NCBI GenBank assembly: GCA_012064415.1
Contig: SSNU01000273.1
Location: forward strand, 8,180-35,758
DNA: 27,579 nucleotides
DNA from: Gyrodactylus bullatarudis
Lineage: Eukaryota; Platyhelminthes; Monogenea; Gyrodactylidea; Gyrodactylidae
Reading direction: 5' to 3'
The stretch's first letter is position 1, and each line of letters opens with the position of its first letter. This document shows positions 12,101-21,100 of the stretch, piece after piece. A program made the position numbers and the translations under genes. The notes below the pieces were generated by a model. The model was not told the DNA's origin. It ran no database searches and worked only from the letters and a program-made list of their open reading frames with translations.

Positions 12101-15100
12101 CTTGTTTTGCAGTAATTTTTCTGAATGACAAAGAGACTAAGCCTAAACGAATACCTTGCGGTTTGTTTTCATTTCATAGATGTTAAAAAGACCAACACGA
12201 TTCAAAGTAAACTTAGAGAGAAATAAGAGAGGACAACTGTTCTCTAATTTAACCGAAAAGACTCTATTAGTTTGTAAATTCCAGTGTTATTGTGAAGCCT
12301 CCGTTACTAGGCATCTTAGACAAGAAGAACATAAAACTTCTGTTTCGAATTTTTTCCGATTTTTTCAAAGACCCTGGAGATGACAGCATAGAATTATAAG
12401 CCTAACTGACATGAAGATGGGAATTTAATATTCTTAAAAAAACTCATTCAAAATCTTCGTCTAATGTTGAACCGAAATATCAGTATTTAATTGCTTCAAA
12501 TTTTCGAAATCGATAAAAATTTTGGGTTCAAAAGTGGAAATTTGATACATTTTCGGAATTCAAATTCGCTCTGGAGAAAACTCTTTTTTTCTCGTTAAAA
12601 AAATTAAATAATATATGATAATCACTATTTCTCTATACAGTCAATTAATTCTTGTAAACTGACGTTATTTTAATTAAGTGGAATGTTCGCTTCGTATATT
12701 TAATCTGATATCATATTGTTACATGGAAAAATATCGATTATTTCTCTCTTAATTACATAATTTTAAGACATATCTCGATACTTATCATTTGTAAACAAGG
12801 ATACTTGGGTTTTTCTCAATCGTTCTCGTGATTCGGATGAAATATCTTATTTCTGCATCATTTTTCTCTTAGAAATCATTCCTTTTGATTGACATGAAAC
12901 TGTAATTCGAATGCACCGTAGAGATAAAGTTGTCTAGAACTTGGAATCCAGAGCCAAGATTTCAATCGTTTGATAAAAAGTTAAATATTGAGCTTTTTGT
13001 GAGTTCTCATCTTCCTGTCAATTAGGTTTAGTTGATACGAAAATGAAAATTTACTACTTTTACTAGAATTTTATCGATGTTTAAGCGATATTTGAATAAA
13101 ATTTAGACGAACGATTCGAACTCGGCCATAGATAGTATCTATTTGATACTATGATAAGGTAAGTCCTAGAAAATCTCCGGACAAAATCCGGAATTGTGCC
13201 AAATTGTTGAATTTTGATACATTTCATAAGTTAACCGATTAAAGCAAATAATAACCAATTAAATTTTACACTTCTAGTTTTAAAATTTATATATTTGGAA
13301 ATTCTTCCATAAATTTCTTTCTTAGGACATAAATTAAGGCTCATAATAATAAAGTCTACAGGGAAAAATATATCATTGAAAAATGTTTCTTTTGATCAAA
13401 GGATTATTTTAATAGAATTCAATACCTATTCTATGCATCCTAAATCATGGAGAGATTCTTTTGTTACGATGGAGTAGGAATTTTCCACCATTTCGTGTTC
13501 GACTCAAACTTGGTATTTTGTTAAAATTTACAGTTACGCAATCAGGAATCGTGAGAAGTCGAATCATTTGATATTTTGAATCACAAAGAGGGAAAATTAC
13601 CCAAAATTAGTTAGTTAAACTTTTTCTCGAAATGGCTAAGTTCAAACTTTTTTTCTATGATTGATCCAATTTATCAGCATTAACCCTTAAAGTCCCAGAG
13701 AATTTTTTTCTTGCATTCAATCTTTTTTAGTTCAGGATTTATTGATAAAATCAATTCAAATCTTTGAATTAGATTAAAGTTTCGAGCTCAAAAGTAGAAA
13801 TTTGCCCAATCTCGGTTTTCTTTTTTATTCTACTAACTTATCAGCTCATACTATTTTGAGTTTTTAATGTTGCTAGCTATCTTGAGAAAAATATTGAATT
13901 TTTTTTGCAAAATACAAGTAAAAAAACTGAATCGCTGTTCAGTATCGTTGGAAGACTATTCTAATAGTACAATAAAAATTTACTATAGTTTTGTATAGAA
14001 AATCATTCTTCATTTTTTCTGAATTTTCCGCTAAAAATATCAATTCTAAGCATTATTTTGTATTGAAACATGATGTCTCTAACATTCTAAATGATGTCAT
14101 TTATGATGAAAAGTTCTATAAATTTTCAAATCACCGCCCGATTTTCAATGAATTCTAATTAATACCATGTTAGTTAAATTATTATTAACATTAAAAATAG
14201 TAATAATAATATATTTAATAATTCATATGTTATCTTTATAAAAATTAAATAATTCTTCTTATAATATTATAGCGTTTTTAATTTCTTTCTTGAATTCTAT
14301 TATGTTCAAGTTTTTAATTGAGCGATTAAGTTTTTTGAAAATATTTTTGCATCTATTAAATATGGCAAGCTTTTTCATTTGACCAAATTCTGGGGTATTG
14401 TTGCGTAATCCCTGTTGATTGGAGTAGACTAGTGATGAAGATTTAATAAGGAGCGTCTTCAGTTGTCTTCTTTGTCTTAAACAGTTTTTGGGTAATTTCA
14501 GATCGGCCTGGAATGGGGTTGAGAGTTGGCGTATGAATCTTTTAAATGTAGTCTGAATCTTCTTTGACCATTTATCTCATTCGGGATTCCATAGTACAGA
14601 GCAGTATTCAATTATTGGCCGAGCATATATTTTGAAGAGAAGAACCTTCATACCGTCAATTTTGATACATTTATGAATATGAATCAGTCTTCTAATGGAT
14701 TGATTAATTATATTTAGAGCACCAAAAAAGTGGCAAAATTTTTCGAAAAAAGTGGCACGAAATTGTTGTAAAGTGGCAAAAAAGTGGCAAATTGACCAAA
14801 AATAAGTGGCACTTACTAAAATAGTAAAATTTTGGTGTTATACTTAACTAATTACTACTAAATTTACACTAGTTTTTTTACACAATTCGTAAGCAGACAT
14901 GAATGAAAATGAAACAAAGGCGACCACGCTAGACCTTGAATATTGTTTATAGTAGTACCCACGCACGCAGTCAACCAATGAGATTGATTCTCAGTCTACA
15001 CTTGGTACCAAATGAAAGAGATGTATTGATTTCATACATGGATATATGATACAAACATATGAACACATTGTATTGGCCAATCATTACGCATGCAGATGTA

Positions 15101-18100
15101 ACCAATCAGAAGATGATTAGAAATAATTGATTATAGTAAACATTGATTTTTTCATATTAAATTTTTCACAAAAAGTGGCATTTATTAAAAAAAAGTGGCA
15201 TCTAGTGGCTAAATTGGCAAAAAAATTAAAAAAATGGCAAATTTGGTGCTCTATAATATAATTTATATTATTTTAGTGATTACGAAAGTCAAATTTCCAT
15301 GAATAGGTAACTCCAAGGTCTTTGACAAGTTTTGTCGGTAGGATTTTATGCTCATTATGTTCATACCTAAAAATTGCTGTTTCGTTTGGTATAGTGTAGA
15401 ATGATTAATCTATATTAGGAGTTAGTCCAAACATCTTAAGTTATGGTTGATAACTCAGAGTTGATGATGTTGCAGTCCTATACTGGCATCATGGTAAAAC
15501 TTGTTGATTTTCTTTTCAAATTTTTTTTTCAATAAGATTTAATGTTTTCAAAGGTTGAATTTAAGAAAAAATTCAATTTGATCAAACCATTCGATTATTA
15601 CAAAATGATCAAAAATTGAGAAGTTTAACTTTTTTTCTCAACCTCTTTGGCTAAACAAATTTAAGAAGCATAAAGAAGAATCCGTTATTCTTAGCTGTGT
15701 AAAATTATTATGTCTAAGATTTACAATATGATTTTAATGATAATTTTCTATATATTTCATTTCAGGTTTTCGATGCTTCTTCTCAAAATTCCTTCCATTA
15801 CCTGCGTTCATTGCGTGAACAAATATTAGCTCGACGCCTAGATGTCCCGATAATCATTGTTGCCAATAAAATCGACCTTTTATATGAAGCAGAACTAAGA
15901 GGCTTAAACAACAACATGAATTCGAATAATTTAATAATACCAGATACAAATAGACTCAATTATAACCGAGTCAACATTAAACGAGATTTGGCCAATTTCA
16001 TCAAGAAAAATTGGAAAGGTTCATCCCTTGTGAGTTATTTATTGAAAGTTTCGATTCAAGATTATTATTTCTTTGACCAATCACAGTAGATTATTTGTTT
16101 TCGAGTATTTTCACATCCAATATGAAATAAAGCAGGTTATTTTGTTGTACAGTTTTGAAATAAAAACCTATCGAATGGTCTAAAATCCAACTGAAACAAA
16201 ATTTTGAGGTTGAAATAATATTGATAAAATTATTTTGATTTATCTTAAAGGTAGAGAAGGGTTGGATTTTACCAAGGTATTACAGTAGCATGAAATAACT
16301 GGGCCCAAAAGGGCATAAACTTTCCTATTGACTTTTGATAACCCAATTCACAAGATGACTTCTACACAGCAGTCACAGTGCTCTAAATTATCAAAATAAT
16401 AAATAACTGGAAGATAATTCATCCGTCCAAACAAAGACTGATAATTACTTCGAGATAGATTTATCATATTCTATTTATTAAAAGTAAACATTAATCAGAG
16501 ATTTCAGTTCAAATATTTGTAAATTAATAGACTTTAATCAAGTAAGTAAGTCAATCGTAAAATTCTAAAGTCATCTAGAACTAGTTAATAGAGATAGAAA
16601 TTTGCAAATTTTCGATTTCTAGCCTGGATCAGAATCTGAATGGTCTCTTCAGGAGAAATCGAATGATGTATTAAAAATATGGCCCGAAATCTATTTATGA
16701 ACTGGTTGCAATAGAAACAATGATTTTGTGTTAAAATTAATGTGATGAAAAATTTTCTGAATTTGATTTTGGCCATTTTTCTCATGAAAGAAGCTAAAAT
16801 ATTTTCAATTTAGTATAAGTAAAATAAGTCTTACGGATCAACTATTTCTATCAAAAACCTGTAAATCTTTTAATCATTGAAGTCGATAAAAATTTTGGGT
16901 TCATAAGTTGAAAAAGTGGTAATCTGGCCTAATTTTGGTCAGATTGAATTTTTTTCGGAATTTTTTCGAATTCGGAGAAAAATATTGAGTTTTTTGTAAA
17001 AATAGTAAATTCTCATCTTCATGTGAATTAGGTTTAGATCATGAAGCTTACTTTTACCATTAACAGAAAAAATAATTTTTAAAGTCAGATTTTAAGAAAA
17101 TTATATTTTGAGTTAGCGCTGAATTTCATCTTTGAATCGAGAACCGTTAATTTAAAAGTGTGAGGTTTTATGTGATCATTGATCAACAAGCAACTTTTTA
17201 ACCAGTAAGGTTATAACTTCAGGCTTTCTACAGAAGCATAAATATAAAGCTAGTTAATACGAGGACGGGAATTTATAGTTTTTACAAAATTCTCAATTTT
17301 TCATCAAGAAATCGAATTTGATCGAAATTTTTTTGGAATCTAGATCATGAGAACCAATTTCAGGATACGAAGAAAATAAATTGAGAATTTTTTAATAATC
17401 ATAAGTTTCTATCTTCATTTTGGTAGGATGACGAAGTAATCACTGATGCATTAGGTGAATTTTTTAAACTCAATGAAATTATGGGAAAGAATATCCAAGA
17501 TATGCTTTGGTTTGATATTTCTATCGGGGAAGCCGGTACGTAGATAACGTGTTTTGCACGGCGACCCTGTATCTAATCCTTATCAATAATAATGCGTACA
17601 AATAGTTATTTTATTGATTTTAATCATTGTTTGTTTACACAGTTTATCAGATACAGAAGAAAAAACTTTTTTTCTTTCTGATCCTTAAGTATCAACAAGT
17701 AACACTCTAATCCTATATAATTAAAAAAGTTATTCCAAGAGAAAACGTCAGGAAGTGATTCTTTCTACTTTTTTGTTTGTTTCTTTATTAGAAAACGACA
17801 GACAACTGCTATTCAAATAAAACTTTAAAAAATATTTTTGTTAAGTAAAACTAGTTGATATGACGTTGGGAATCTTAGATATTTACAAAACGGACCGAAT
17901 TTTTTCATCAAAAACTCGATCTTTTAAAATTCAAATCAAGCTTTTCTTTTAATTATAAGAGAGTTGTTCGGAGAGTTGAGTTCAGTTTGATAACTCGATA
18001 GTAGCCGTACAAATCGTTTTTGAGCAGATTGAATTTTTTTTCGACCATTTTCTACCTTCAGGATTTCATACTGCCGAACATTAACTGGTCTGGCATAAAC

Positions 18101-21100
18101 TTTGAACAGAAGTGTTTTCATTCCATCAGTCCTTATGTATTTGTGGACAAAAAATGGCAATTTGAATAAACATATTGATAGTCTTAGATGAAATTTCTCG
18201 AGATTTCTAATAACCTGGTTTGATAACCCTTTTTGACACTACAAAGCATTCGTATGAGATTCTCATTCACAGCGAGAAAATTAAAAAAAATAAACTTCTG
18301 AACCTAATTTTTTACCAAAAAATGTCTGTTTTCATTTCCTGGATTTTGTTAATTTTATATCAGAAGCACTAAGTTCAAAAAAAATATCATTTGCAAAAAA
18401 ACCAGTTTCAATAATTTTACCAAGTTTCATCTAAGGTCTACTCTGTCTAAACATTTTCTCCTGAAAATAGTGGATCTCATAAATCAAATTCTCCAATCGA
18501 CTGGACTGTCAGAATTTCTGATAAAGAATGATTTTCTTATGTTTACATGATACTGATTCTTTTTCTCAAGCAATTACAGATTTACTTGGTAAATAATTGA
18601 AACGATTGCCTTGTTATCCGAGGAAATCATGCTTTTATGTTTATATAGAAAAATACTTTGAAATAGAACATTTTTATTTCTCAAGTCTTATCTGGACGCT
18701 TGTGATCTGAATCTACTTAATCCGTTCGATATTATTTCTGCGGATATTCATGTTCAGGAAGCTTTGCTGCGTTGATTTGTCCTAAGATCAGATCCAAATA
18801 ATCATTTGTGAAATATAAATTTCTTTAATTCATAAGAATATTAGCTTGCATTCTCTATAAAGAATAGTATGAACTCTGAATAATTCGTTGAAATTTCGAA
18901 TTTTGAGGTGATTCAAATTCGAAGTTTAGAAAAAGAAGAATCATAAGTATTTTGTTTATCCAAACTTTCAAATAATAACTATTCTAAAAACGATGTAACC
19001 TGTAATAAATCTAAAAGTCTCAATCTACAAAATCTAATACAATACCAAATGAAAAATAAAACACCAAGACCAGCTTTTCTCTGTAACAACCCAACTTCTA
19101 CTGAGCCTATCTTGATCACAAGCTCGATATTATGGCAACTGTAATGTGAGCATTAACCGACAATCTACTAGTTGAAAAGAATGATAGAAAGCAAAATGGG
19201 TATGGTGCAGAGAATCAAAATTTCACCAGCTGTACTGTAAGAAAAATGGATAACGAGGAAGTTGACGATTGATTATCAGAGATTGTCTTTAACCTTTCAT
19301 GTCCCATTGTTTTTTTTGATAACCTATTTGCTGAGTCCTATCGTAAAACAATAGCTGAAGATTTCAAATATTAGGTTGTGCGATAAGTAATGGGACTTCA
19401 ACTTGAATTTTATCCTCCAAAACTAATATGAATCCGAACAAGTTTGGTACCATTAGAAAGATAATTGATCACTCTATTTGTCTGAACTTATTAGATATTT
19501 CTAGAATTGAAAAATATCAATATTTTTGAGTATTTTGACTAGAATGGTTTCGGCAGATTGTCAGATAGGCGTATTACTTGGGAACTGAGCCATCAGAGAA
19601 CTTTCAAATGCATAAATCCTTTTTTAAAGATTCAATTAAGTGTTCTAGAGCATTCACGTTTCATTTCGTCTTGGATAAAAATATCCGAGATTCTGTAGGC
19701 TCATTTCTCTTCAGGACAACACGAAACCCCATTTCAGAAAAGAGATTAAAACTTTTTTCAGGAGGAGCACTTTGATTTCATAGGTCATTTCCCTAATAGT
19801 CTTTATCTTGCTCCGTGTGATAATCCCCAATTCAAATCTCTAGAACCTTTTCTTAAGGTCAAAAATTCCAAATCAAAAGAAGTGGTAGAAAGTGGATTTA
19901 ATCCCCTTTTTCAAATCTTAATTTGATGAATTCAATGCTTATGGGATTATAAAACTAAGAAATCTTTAGAAGACATTTCTTTATTCATAAGGAAACTATT
20001 TTCACTGATATCCAATTGATATTTCTCAAAATTTCTTTCAATAAAATCAGTTTTTGTAATCAGTTCCATTACTTATCGCACAACCTAATATGCAATCGCC
20101 TGCTCGATATCTCTTATAGTTTAGATGATAACTGGTCTTAGAGCCAAAAATTGTCTATTTAAACCTCGATTATTTTTGAAATGATAAGCCGACTTTCAAA
20201 AAGGAATTCAGATTCGGAATCAACGTAAATATTTTTATTATAAATTTTCTAATTTGGGACATGAAGGGTTAATAACTAATGCCTCAATGTTGGTCACTGA
20301 CCAAGGCCTAACTTCTCATGAATAACTAGTTTGAGATAATATCGGGAAGAAGTTGAGTTACTTTTTAATATTCTCTGCTCAATGGAGCTTGCGAAATTGA
20401 AAAGTTCTCAAATGCCCATCTCGCTGGAAAAATTAATGAAGTGCTGTAGGAAATTAAAAAAATTGCCAGCTTCTCATTAGAGAGAGAGCCGATAATTTCC
20501 TATGCATTCTCTCAAGGGAACAATTCAAATTTTAAACAACCTTAATCCTCTTGATAAAACGTTAAACAAAAGCTTTTTAATTTTGGATTTCAAAAATACT
20601 AGGAATTATTAGCAAAATAATTTTTTTAAATTTCAATTCATAATGAAAAAAAATATCAAATCATAATGGATAAATCTAAAGTATTTCGATTTGGCGCCAA
20701 AATCCCATTTTTTCGAACTTTGAACTGAAATATTTTATTGATTTCAAAGGGAGAGAGGGATCAAAAGTTGATTTTAAGGATCACTACTTAAAGAAAGCTA
20801 AATATCACCAACAGAAATTTTCGAAAAATCCACCATTTTCGAGGGATTTCAATTTGTCGAAATTTCATTATTTTCAAGTAGTGAAAATGACCAAAAGGTA
20901 GAAATTCGACTCCCGAACGATATTGAAGTTATTCATTAGAAGGGATTCAGCATATTCGGATTTATTGTCTTATTGTGATCCTTAAAATCAACTCTTGATC
21001 CCTCTTTCCCTTTGAAATCATATATATATATTTTTACTTCAAATCATAAATGCGAGCAACATTAGTAGAAATTGAAAAAACCATTAATATATATTAGAAT

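Larger units (their letters stand above)
3180..15765 (+). other. Intron 1 (12,586 bp, GT-AG, phase 0)
   Basis: The donor is GTGAGT at 3180. The acceptor is TATTTCATTTCAG ending at 15765, with a good pyrimidine tract. The reading frame joins as AFIL|VFDASSQ, which is the expected RASL10 strand. The intron hosts an antisense MBOAT7-like pseudogene and relics of at least four classes of transposable element, each listed separately. Repeat growth largely explains its size. Confidence 0.85.

Noticed and set aside
17427..17535. Exon C as a constitutive exon of the GTPase
   Set aside because: Its 109 bp shifts the frame and abolishes the G5 motif and CAAX box, whereas direct B-to-D joining gives the expected family sequence. 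It is kept only as an alternative exon.
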